Positions 1 to 5,495 are shown, numbered from the stretch's first letter. The stretch: 6,830 nucleotides of DNA from Chloroflexota bacterium (GCA_022571575.1 JACZXN010000094.1:1-6830); one strand, 5' to 3'. Numbers and translations: made by a program. The notes: a model not told the origin generated them from the letters alone.

Positions 1-780
1 TTCGCGCCCCTCGGCGCCGCGTTCGGTCACCTGGTGATCGATGCGATCTTTCAGCGCCGCCAGCTCGGGAAAAATTTCCGGCCCCGTGGCTTTGCCGAAA
101 ACAAAGTGCTGGGCCATCGATTCAAACGCCCGGCCGGATGCGCTATCCTGCCCACAAATCAGCCGTCCCTTGGCCATCGCCAGACGCTCCCAGGTCAGCG
201 CCTGCGTCAGATAATACATTTCCATGCTGGCCAGCGAGCGCGCAATCGGCCCGGTGTCGCCGTCGGGGCGCAGGCGCAGATCGACCCGATAGAGAAAACC
301 CTCGGGGCCATGGGCGGATAAATAATTGAACAGGCTTTCGCCCAAGCGCGTGAAGAATTGATGATTGGCGATCCGCGCCTTCCGGCCATTGTCCACGCCT
401 TGCGTTTGTCCTTCGGCGGAGTAGAAAAAAATCAGATCGATGTCGGACGAAAAATTCAACTCGCGGCCGCCCATTTTCCCCATCGCTAAAATAGCGAATT
501 CCGCAACCTGGTCTTCCGTGCCATCGGCGATCGGCTGGCCGAATCGCGCCACCAGCGGAGCCATGCATTCACCCAGCGCGGTCACGACAATGGCCTCGGC
601 CAAGTCCGACAGCTCGGCGGTTCGGCGGCCCAAATCGTCCTTGCCCAGCATGTCGCGCACGCCGATGCGCAACAGCTCCTTGCGTTGATACCGGCACAGC
701 GCCCGCTGGCGCCTGTCGTGGCTGTCGAACACCGCGGCGGCCCCGGCCGCTTCACGAAGATAGGCCTCGAGGGGTTTGGC
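1..780 (-). CDS. glnE: Glutamine synthetase adenylyltransferase (GlnE), internal fragment
   Basis: GlnE adenylylates and de-adenylylates glutamine synthetase in nitrogen control. About 260 residues are readable without a stop from 780 down to 1. Counting from 780, the fragment has the family lead-in 'KELLRIGVRDMLG' (34-46), the nucleotidyltransferase signature 'GKMGGRELNFSSDIDLI' (101-117) with Asp113 and Asp115, and 'YRVDLRLRPDGDTG' (164-177) carrying the third carboxylate, Asp167. The 'WERLAMAKGRL' block (198-208) follows. E. coli GlnE is about 946 aa, so this is roughly one adenylyltransferase core. The C-terminal side continues past the window edge. The N-terminal side is lost: the frame stays open to an in-frame stop at 886-888, but recognisable similarity fades near 780-830 and no start codon with a ribosome binding site is seen. 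Family assignment is very secure; the break is probably a rearrangement or chimera point. glnE is best known from Proteobacteria and Actinobacteria, which fits poorly with the rest of the window. Confidence 0.93.
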
Positions 781-835
781 GCCGTCCAGCGTCGGGCCCT
801 CGCGCAGCCAGATCGTGCCCGTGCTCGTCGGCGAC

Positions 836-1026
836 AACGAAAAGGCCGTCGAGTTTTCGGACAAGGTGCGTCGGCGGGACAATGTCTACGACTTCGACGG
901 ATTGAGGGTACTGGTCGACCCCAAGAGTCTCGTCTACCTGCGCGACTCGGTGTTGGACTACGAAGTTGAACTCATGCAGCACGGCTTCTGCTTCAAGAAC
1001 CCGAACGAGACGAGCAGTTGCGGCTG
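836..1026 (+). pseudogene. IscA/HesB-type Fe-S cluster assembly protein, C-terminal fragment
   Basis: The plus-strand frame 2 encodes the second half of an A-type Fe-S carrier: 'YDFDGLRVLVDPKSLVYL' followed by a 'GFCFKNPNETSSCG' tail, both diagnostic for IscA/ErpA/HesB proteins. Family members are about 105-130 aa. Here only about 60 residues are recognisable. The N-terminal half, with the first conserved Cys in its Gly-Cys-Ser-Gly motif, is absent. The terminal Cys-Gly-Cys-Gly motif is also spoiled: after the Cys at 1019-1021 and Gly at 1022-1024 the frame reads Trp-Arg instead of Cys. Two of the three cluster-ligand cysteines are therefore missing. The frame then runs on without family similarity to 1129. 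Neither end coincides with a gene boundary, so this is a broken fragment wedged between two other broken genes, and it cannot be a working carrier as read. The left limit (about 830-850) is approximate. Confidence 0.85.
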
Positions 1027-1344
1027 GCGTGGCGCGAGTTTCTGCGCGAGAGCGATTATTCCCGTGGCGCTCGGTTCCGCATCATCCAGAATGCAGAACT
1101 CCGCCTTCCCCTGTTGCCGAACGAGCTGATCGATGAGTACGCGATGTTCCCGGTGGACGTTCGGATCGACCAGGAAGACTGCGGTCTGGCCAACGTGCTC
1201 GCTCAGCGCCGAGCGAAGTCCGTCCAGGCCGCTGGAGATCTGCGTCGCGCCGGTGTCCCCGTCAACGAGGCTGGTTAGGACCACTCCGGGCCGTCGTTCC
1301 TGATGGTCAACGCTGTCGAAGCGGACCAGCTTTGCTTTGGGCAT
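958..1344 (-). CDS. Hypothetical protein, probably 3'-truncated by a junction near 1026
   Basis: I do not recognise this protein. The ATG at 1342-1344 has a strong ribosome binding site (TTAGGAG, about 6 nt upstream) and lies exactly 19 nt after the DinB-like gene's stop, like the other genes of this operon, which supports the start. Residues 1-106 look like an alpha/beta protein: a polar N-terminus, then a strand 'TAVFLVD' (54-60), a helix around 64-79, a strand 'AEFCILDD' (81-88) and a helix 'IIALAQKLA' (96-104). Residues ~107-128 are simply the antisense of the iscA fragment, so the natural C-terminus is lost and the stop at 958 is accidental. The opposite strand of the same stretch is also open (1018-1278) with plausible codons. 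That makes the coding strand less than certain, and the case rests on the ribosome binding site and operon spacing. Confidence 0.5.
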   Translation of the reverse strand: MPKAKLVRFDSVDHQERRPGVVLTSLVDGDTGATQISSGLDGLRSALSEHVGQTAVFLVDPNVHREHRVLIDQLVRQQGKAEFCILDDAEPSATGIIALAQKLAPRQPQLLVSFGFLKQKPCCMSSTS

Positions 1345-1363
1345 TGCCGTCTCCTAAGGTGAA

Positions 1364-2056
1364 TTAAGGCGGTGTGCTCAGGTCCCAGCCGGGCAGCGCC
1401 AGATAGCCCTCCATGGGAATCTCGGCGGTGGCGGTCAGGCCCTGGGCCCGCTTGATCCTCTGGATGTTGTAGAGGTGGGTGATGTGCTCGAAGTACCGGT
1501 GGCGGAAGGTGAACTCCAGGGTGAGCCAGGCCCTGGTCTGGTCCTGGGGATCACGCCGTAGGCACCTGGCGGGATGGGCGTCGTAGTACGAAGGCCACTG
1601 GCCGTCGTCAGAGCGCTCGAATTCCTTGGTCCGCACCGACCCCGCGGTCTCGTTGGTCAGCATCGCCTGGCCCAAGGCCAGCCCCTGCCGCAGCTTTTCC
1701 AGAAGTACATCAACGTTCCAGTACAGTTCTTCGTCCAATCTGCGGTCGTACTTGGACTCGCACAGAGCGTCAAACTCCTCGGGGCTGGGCAGTCCCGGCG
1801 GAAGACCGTCGGGGAACAGCGTGCGGCCCCACCGCTGCCAGAACCATCGGATATGGCCCGACGCGATGTGGCTCAGGTGGCGGCGGATGCTCCATTCGCT
1901 CCACCCCCACCGGTCCGATTCGAAATCCAACTGCTCCTCATTCAGTCCCTCCACCTCAGAGGCCGCCATCAGGTACAGGCTGGACTCGAATTGAGGGAAA
2001 AGCAGGGTCGCTGGCGAATCGTCTGGAATATACCCGGGGACATGGTCGCTGGGCAT
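1364..2056 (-). CDS. DinB-superfamily (four-helix-bundle) protein
   Basis: This 230-aa protein has the usual length and features of DinB/YfiT-like four-helix-bundle proteins, which commonly bind a metal through three histidines. Some members are thiol-dependent S-transferases or hydrolases; many have no known function. An N-terminal helix with 'LNEEQLDFES' (38-47) leads into 'WSIRRHLSHIASGHIRWF' (55-72), the typical helix with the first histidines (60, 63, 68). The last helix 'HRYFEHITHLYNIQRIKR' (186-203) supplies His186, His191 and His194 and ends in an 'RIKRAQGL' pattern common in the family. I chose the ATG at 2054-2056 because CAAGGGAGAG lies just upstream and because a longer start at 2194 would overlap most of the MBL gene. 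It is the third gene of the operon, 19 nt after the MBL stop. The substrate cannot be told. Confidence 0.85.
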   Translation of the reverse strand: MPSDHVPGYIPDDSPATLLFPQFESSLYLMAASEVEGLNEEQLDFESDRWGWSEWSIRRHLSHIASGHIRWFWQRWGRTLFPDGLPPGLPSPEEFDALCESKYDRRLDEELYWNVDVLLEKLRQGLALGQAMLTNETAGSVRTKEFERSDDGQWPSYYDAHPARCLRRDPQDQTRAWLTLEFTFRHRYFEHITHLYNIQRIKRAQGLTATAEIPMEGYLALPGWDLSTPP

Positions 2057-2075
2057 GGCGGCTCTCCCTTGGGGG

Positions 2076-2876
2076 TTAGATTCCCTGCCAATAGCGCCGG
2101 TCTTCTCCCCGGACGAAGCGGCCGAAGCCGGGGTCGGGGAAGTGCCCCGCCGAGACCAGGGTACCCTCGGCCTCCAGCATGTCCAGCACCGCATGCCTGG
2201 TGGCCCGCGCCGTTTCCTGGTCGATGTCGAACTCGGGGCACCAGTCGGTGTGGTGGGCCTGGATGGGACTGTGGGCCACGTCGCCCAGGATGAACGCGTG
2301 CTCGCCGTTGGACGTTATGCGGATGGAGTTGTGGCCTGGGGTGTGGCCCGGCGTCGGGTAGGTGGTCAGTTCCGGGGTTATCTGGTGCTCGCCGTCGATC
2401 AGGTCCATCACGCCCAGTTCCCGCAGCGGCAGCACCTGGGGAACCACGTATTCCACGGTGTTGATGACCTCGGGCTGGGTCCAATATTCGAAGTCCTTCT
2501 TGGGCACCAGGAAGCGGGCGTTGGGGAAGTTGGGTTTTCCATCGGTGAAGTTCCAGCCGACGTGGTCGGGGTGGATGTGGGTGAAGACCACGATGTCCAC
2601 CGCCTCCCGGTCGATGCCCTTCTCCTTCATGTCGTCCAGCAGATAGCAGCCCTCGCCCTGCATCCCGGTGTCCACGACGATCAACTTGCCGGAGGAACGG
2701 ATGGCCAATGAGCCCCAGCGGTGCTTGGCGTTCTCCTCGTCGGCCATCAGTTCCGGGTACTCCCGCCACTGCTCGATGGTGGTGTGGGGGAAGGCCACGA
2801 AGGGCGACCTGATGGGCAGGTTGTCATTTAGGGAGATCAGTTCGACGTTGCCTACGTTTATCTTGTGGTTGGGCAT
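2076..2876 (-). CDS. MBL-fold metallo-hydrolase
   Basis: This 266-aa protein has the complete metallo-beta-lactamase-fold metal site: 'THIHPDH' at 99-105 (His100, His102, Asp104, His105), His182 in 'TPGHTPGH', Asp199 in 'LGD' and His245 in 'AGHF'. A dinuclear zinc or similar centre is expected. The strand 'LIVVDTG' (65-71) before the motif, and the overall size, resemble the cytoplasmic lactonase and methyl-parathion-hydrolase-like branch rather than true beta-lactamases; no signal peptide is seen. Hydrolysis of a lactone, ester or phosphotriester is therefore plausible, but the substrate is unknown. The ATG at 2874-2876 follows a modest AGGACGG site. It is second in the operon, 19 nt downstream of the EthD/Dabb-like gene and 19 nt upstream of the DinB-like gene. 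Confidence 0.92.
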   Translation of the reverse strand: MPNHKINVGNVELISLNDNLPIRSPFVAFPHTTIEQWREYPELMADEENAKHRWGSLAIRSSGKLIVVDTGMQGEGCYLLDDMKEKGIDREAVDIVVFTHIHPDHVGWNFTDGKPNFPNARFLVPKKDFEYWTQPEVINTVEYVVPQVLPLRELGVMDLIDGEHQITPELTTYPTPGHTPGHNSIRITSNGEHAFILGDVAHSPIQAHHTDWCPEFDIDQETARATRHAVLDMLEAEGTLVSAGHFPDPGFGRFVRGEDRRYWQGI

Positions 2877-2895
2877 TCGTTATTCCGTCCTGTAG

Positions 2896-3561
2896 CTACG
2901 AGAGCTCGAAGGTTTTCTTGAAGATACTTGGGGAACCCGGTCCGTGGGTGATCAGGGCGCGCATCTCGGCGTTCTTGGGGTCGGCCGCCAGTTGGGCCGC
3001 CCATTCCGGCGACTGGGATACGTTTTCGTGCTCAAACTCGTAGACCACCGAGTACATCGGGTCTTCGCCCCGCACGGTCTTGAACCGCCGCCCCCGGATC
3101 ACGCCGGGCACCTTCTCGAAATTGGGCACGAAGGTGGAGTTATACCACTGGTTCCACTCGGCCGTCCGCTCGGGCGGGATATTCATGCGGCCGATCTGCA
3201 GGGCCGGGGCCATGCCGCTGTTCTCCATCTCACTGGAGACGCCGTCGGGAAAGATCATCTCGTAGAGCGGGTTGAAGAAGTTTTTTCCGATCAAGGTCGG
3301 CCCCATGGTCTCGCTCCACTTGGACTTGGTGCGCTTGGTGAAGCCGTCGCCCAGCACTGCGGCGGGGCTTTCCAATTCGTAGCAGGCCAGGTGCTTGGGC
3401 CCGCCCTTCACCGCCTCGTAACGGGCGGCGTTCAGCACTCCGGGGATGGTGAGGATCTCCCCGATATGCTCTTCGTTGTACCAGCGGTTGAACTCGTCTT
3501 CCCGGTCCTTGGGAACGTCGCACCAGACCATCAGCAGTCCGGTCCCTTTCTTGGCAGGCAT
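2896..3561 (-). CDS. Tandem dimeric alpha/beta-barrel (EthD/Dabb-like) protein
   Basis: This 221-aa protein is made of two similar ferredoxin-like units. Repeat 1 (about 9-105) contains 'EFNRWYNEEHIGEILTIPGV' (23-42). Repeat 2 (about 120-217) contains 'EWNQWYNSTFVPNFEKVPGV' (135-154). The copies align at an offset of 112 residues and share the Trp-Tyr-Asn and Pro-Gly-Val blocks. This matches the dimeric alpha/beta-barrel superfamily (EthD, Dabb and related DUFs), where two units form one barrel; here the pair is fused in one chain. His32 of repeat 1, at the position often conserved in 'WYxxEH' barrels, is Phe in repeat 2, so the halves have probably specialised. I chose the ATG at 3559-3561 over a start at 3603 because GAGGAAGAG precedes it and the family sequence begins there. 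It is the first gene of the minus-strand operon. The role is unknown: EthD-like proteins accompany catabolic operons, where some act as small monooxygenases, isomerases or accessory proteins. Confidence 0.82.
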   Translation of the reverse strand: MPAKKGTGLLMVWCDVPKDREDEFNRWYNEEHIGEILTIPGVLNAARYEAVKGGPKHLACYELESPAAVLGDGFTKRTKSKWSETMGPTLIGKNFFNPLYEMIFPDGVSSEMENSGMAPALQIGRMNIPPERTAEWNQWYNSTFVPNFEKVPGVIRGRRFKTVRGEDPMYSVVYEFEHENVSQSPEWAAQLAADPKNAEMRALITHGPGSPSIFKKTFELS

Positions 3562-3605
3562 GGGATTCTCTTCCTCGTCGTTGGCGGTGTTGTCTTGCAG
3601 CAAAC

Positions 3606-3634
3606 ACTATATCCCAGGTTGACGTAACCGGGAA
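3606..3634 (-). promoter_or_regulatory. Candidate promoter of the four-gene minus operon
   Basis: On the minus strand a TATAGT -10-like box (3606-3611) is preceded, after 17 nt, by a weak TTCCCG -35-like hexamer (3629-3634). This would give a leader of about 40 nt before the start at 3561. The spacer contains GGTTGACGTAACC (plus strand 3617-3629), whose GGTT/AACC ends form a short inverted repeat that could be an operator. The -10 box is convincing and the -35 is poor, so this is a tentative call. Confidence 0.35.
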
Positions 3635-3691
3635 CACGCGGCGGCCATCTGGCGTAGTTTTGAGCGCCTGTGGACTTGAGGACAAAACGTA

Positions 3692-3723
3692 GGGGCATCC
3701 CGATTCCATCGGGGCCGTGCCCC
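3692..3723. repeat. Nested perfect hairpin
   Basis: Two stems are stacked: GGGGCA (3692-3697) pairs with TGCCCC (3718-3723), and inside it CCCGAT (3699-3704) pairs with ATCGGG (3708-3713) around a TCC loop. There is no T-run after it on either strand, so it does not look like an intrinsic terminator. It sits beside the palindrome at 3746-3834 and may be part of the same dispersed-repeat cluster. Confidence 0.6.
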
Positions 3724-3745
3724 CACGGTGACAATGCCTTTTCTT

Positions 3746-3834
3746 TGTCATTCTGAGGCGGGAGCCGAAGAATCTCGTTGCTTCGAACTAGGCAGAGCAG
3801 CGACAACGAGACCCTTCACAGGCTCAGGGTGACA
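3746..3834. repeat. REP/MITE-like imperfect palindrome
   Basis: The left arm starts TGTCATTCTGAG (3746-3757) and ends AATCTCGTTG (3771-3780). The right arm starts CAACGAGACCCTTC (3804-3817) and ends CTCAGGGTGACA (3823-3834). The arms are inverted copies around a loop of about 23 nt. The 'GTCATTCTGAG...GAAGAATCTC / CTCAGGATGACA' theme is a widespread intergenic palindrome seen in many bacterial genomes, including Chloroflexota; this is recalled, not searched. No transposase is nearby, so it would be non-autonomous or mobilised in trans. It lies between the operon's upstream region and the MFS remnant, where insertion would be tolerated. Confidence 0.65.
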
Positions 3835-3917
3835 TTGAGGACGGGGATGGCAAGGGAAATTGGCTGATGCCAGAATGCGACGATCGGAACAACACGTAAC
3901 CGGTCGGGGACCCATCA

Positions 3918-4049
3918 ATGAGAACCCCTACCGACACTTCCCCCAAGCCGGGCCGCCGTGTCTTTTACGGACAGTACATCGTGGTCGCGGCGGGCTTGGA
4001 CGTTTTCAGCAGTGGGCCGCGCCCGTCACGGTGGCCCCACCCGATCTGA
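3918..4049 (+). pseudogene. Remnant of an MFS transporter 5' end
   Basis: A 43-codon frame begins at ATG 3918 with a weak GGGGA site upstream. Its residues 13-32 read Arg-Arg-Val-Phe-Tyr-Gly-Gln-Tyr-Ile-Val-Val-Ala-Ala-Gly-Leu-Asp-Val-Phe-Ser-Ser. A basic and proline-rich start followed by 'FYGxYIVVAA' is the characteristic beginning of transmembrane helix 1 in many MFS transporters. After about residue 33 the sequence stops looking membrane-like and hits TGA at 4047-4049. The other two frames do not rescue the transporter. Only about 20 bases separate this from the 3' end of the formate dehydrogenase gene, so most of a roughly 400-residue transporter has been deleted. The call rests on one short motif, so a chance small frame remains possible. 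Confidence 0.45.
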
Positions 4050-4070
4050 GTTGCCCGTTTTCAACGTGCC

Positions 4071-5126
4071 TCACCCCTCGTAGGCGTAGCTGTAGCTGGG
4101 GCTGGTTACCCGGCCCCCTTCGACGATGATGTAGTCCCGGTCGATGGGCTCGCCGGCGAAGAAGCTTTCCAGGCAATCCCGTATTCCGTCGGAATAACGC
4201 TTCTGCGCCTCCAGAGTGGTCCCGGACACGTGGGGCGTCATGGCGTGGTTGGGCATCTTCCGCCAGGGATGGTCCGCCGGCGCGGGCTGGGGATACCAGA
4301 CATCTCCCGCGTAGCCCGCCAGGTGGCCGGCCTCCATGACCTTCACCAGGGCATCGGTGTCCACTATCCGCCCCCGGGCCGTGTTCACCAGGTAGGCCCC
4401 TTTCTTCATGCTGTAGAGCAATTTCTCGTCGAAGAAGCCCTGGGTCGCCGGGGTGAGGGGCATGTTGATGCTGATCACATCGCTCTCGCGGACCATGGGC
4501 AAAAGCTGAGAGTAGCGGGCGCCCAGGGTCTGCTCTTCCGTGGTGGTCAGCCGCCGGTAATCGAAATACGAAGTGCGGACGTCGAAGGGCTTGAGCCGCG
4601 CCGCCACCCGTTGCCCGATGCGTCCCATTCCGACGATGCCGACGGACTTGTCCTCAAGGTCGTGGGACCGGGCGGCGACCTTGCCGATGTCCCAACCGCC
4701 TTCCGTGACTTCGATGTAGGAGGGGATATAGTTGCGGACCAGGGTGAGGATCTGCATCACCACGTGCTCGGCGACGCTGACCACGTTGCTGCCCGTGATC
4801 TCGGCCACGGTGATGTTCCGCTCGGCCGCCGCGGCCAGATCGAAATGGTCCGAGCCCACGCCCGCGGTGAGCAACAACCGGAGGTTGGGCGCCATCTGGA
4901 TACGTTCCCTGGTGATATAGGCCGGCCAGAAGGGAGTGGCGATGAGGATATCGGTGGTGGGCAGGTGGGCCTCAAGTCCGGACCCGGTGTCGGAGATCGA
5001 CACCAGTTCGTGTCCCTGGGACTCCACCCATCGGCGCAGCCCAAGGGCATTTTCGGCGCAACCCAGAAGTTCAGGGGTCTCCGCGGCGGCGGGACCTCCC
5101 GGATATAGCACGGCTACGATCTTCAT
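4071..5126 (-). CDS. fdh: NAD-dependent formate dehydrogenase
   Basis: This 351-aa cytoplasmic enzyme of the D-2-hydroxyacid dehydrogenase superfamily oxidises formate to CO2 with NAD+ (EC 1.17.1.9). The N-terminal 'LGCAENALGLRRW' (21-33) and 'TPFWPAYITRERI' (64-76) are typical of formate dehydrogenase rather than other family members. The known functional residues are all present, offset by 32-33 from the Pseudomonas enzyme: Pro65-Phe66, Asn114, the Rossmann 'GMGRIG' (166-171), Asp189 for NAD+ preference, Arg251 in 'NTARG', Asp275 in 'GDVW', Gln280 in 'PQPAP' and the catalytic His299 in 'TPHVSGTT'. It lacks the roughly 30-residue N-terminal extension of the Pseudomonas type, as do plant and yeast forms. 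The ATG at 5124-5126 has a strong GGAAGGAGAAGG site upstream. It is transcribed alone, divergently from the SDR gene. It probably supplies NADH from formate or removes formate made in C1 metabolism. Confidence 0.95.
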   Translation of the reverse strand: MKIVAVLYPGGPAAAETPELLGCAENALGLRRWVESQGHELVSISDTGSGLEAHLPTTDILIATPFWPAYITRERIQMAPNLRLLLTAGVGSDHFDLAAAAERNITVAEITGSNVVSVAEHVVMQILTLVRNYIPSYIEVTEGGWDIGKVAARSHDLEDKSVGIVGMGRIGQRVAARLKPFDVRTSYFDYRRLTTTEEQTLGARYSQLLPMVRESDVISINMPLTPATQGFFDEKLLYSMKKGAYLVNTARGRIVDTDALVKVMEAGHLAGYAGDVWYPQPAPADHPWRKMPNHAMTPHVSGTTLEAQKRYSDGIRDCLESFFAGEPIDRDYIIVEGGRVTSPSYSYAYEG

Positions 5127-5302
5127 GGCCTTCTCCTTCCAGATTGATTTTCCCGGACCTGATCCCCGTGGAACCGTGATCCATGGCGCAGGCGCCGCCC
5201 GGCCATGAGGCCCCTGCCCGACGGGGCGACGGGTGGGAGCCGTGATTTGATCATTAAGATTCCGGGCGGTCTCCGCGGGGTTCGCGAGAACAACCGGGCC
5301 CT

Positions 5303-5308
5303 TCTATA
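5303..5308 (-). promoter_or_regulatory. Possible -10 box for the formate dehydrogenase gene
   Basis: On the minus strand TATAGA follows directly on the last of the three GAAGTTAAGA repeat units, so the repeats would lie at and upstream of the -35 position. No good -35 hexamer is seen, which would fit a promoter that needs an activator bound at the repeats. The leader would be about 170 nt. This is tentative. Confidence 0.25.
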
Positions 5309-5355
5309 TCTTAACTTCCGGCGGTCTTAACTTCCGGGAATCTTAACTTCTCCGG
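5309..5355. repeat. Triple direct repeat with a 16-bp period in the divergent promoter region
   Basis: TCTTAACTTC occurs at 5309-5318, 5325-5334 and 5341-5350, exactly 16 bp apart. Each copy is followed by a CCGG (5318-5321, 5334-5337) or TCCGG (5351-5355) sequence. A related TTAAGATTCCGGGCGGTC stands at about 5254-5271. The repeats lie between the divergent fdh and SDR starts, about 52 bp upstream of the SDR -35 box. They could be regulator binding sites or a small tandem duplication; sequence alone does not decide. Confidence 0.7.
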
Positions 5356-5406
5356 TCCTGATCTTTCCACCAGCGCCCATCGGGTGGGCGTGGCGGCGCG
5401 GTAAAA

Positions 5407-5435
5407 TTGCCGCCGGTTCCGCCGTTGTGTAAAAT
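5407..5435 (+). promoter_or_regulatory. sigma70-type promoter of the SDR gene
   Basis: TTGCCG (5407-5412) and TAAAAT (5430-5435) are separated by exactly 17 nt and fit the consensus TTGACA/TATAAT well in an otherwise GC-rich stretch. Transcription would start near 5442, giving a leader of about 54 nt that ends with AGAGGAG (5481-5487), eight bases before the SDR ATG. Confidence 0.65.
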
Positions 5436-5495
5436 GCGCCCAGCATTCGGACCCAAGATGGGGCGGCATTCAACGGCTAGAGAGGAGATTGCAAC

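Noticed and set aside
1364..2194. Longer start for the DinB-like gene
   Set aside because: The extra 46 residues lie over the MBL 3' end and are Arg/Pro-rich; the ATG at 2056 has a proper ribosome binding site.
1574..2293. Long open plus-strand frame (239 codons)
   Set aside because: It runs antisense to the well-supported DinB-like and MBL genes, is rich in Pro, Gly and Arg as shadow frames in GC-rich DNA are, and has no ribosome binding site.
1969..2769. 266-codon minus-strand frame overlapping the MBL gene
   Set aside because: It is out of frame with the MBL motifs and has low-complexity Gly/Arg/Pro/His content; the MBL frame carries the full metal site.
2896..3603. Longer start for the EthD/Dabb-like gene
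   Set aside because: The 14 extra residues are polar and unlike the family, and they would overlap the predicted -10 and leader; ATG 3561 follows GAGGAAGAG.
2944..3627. 227-codon plus-strand frame opposite the EthD/Dabb-like gene
   Set aside because: Shadow of the minus gene, which shows an internal homologous repeat and a good ribosome binding site.
3692..3723. Intrinsic terminator
   Set aside because: The double hairpin has no following T-run on either strand and is not at a gene end.
3860..4129. 89-codon plus-strand gene in the 3562-4070 gap
   Set aside because: No ribosome binding site, low-complexity content, overlaps the fdh 3' end; the MFS-like frame in the same area explains the sequence better.
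4230..5108. 292-codon plus-strand frame
   Set aside because: Entirely antisense to formate dehydrogenase, whose catalytic residues are all recognisable on the minus strand.
5127..5300. Small gene or structured RNA in the fdh leader
   Set aside because: I see only short, unsupported frames and weak GC stems, and no known riboswitch core.
5309..5355. CRISPR array
   Set aside because: The repeats are only about 10-13 bp with 3-6 bp between copies, and no cas genes are present.
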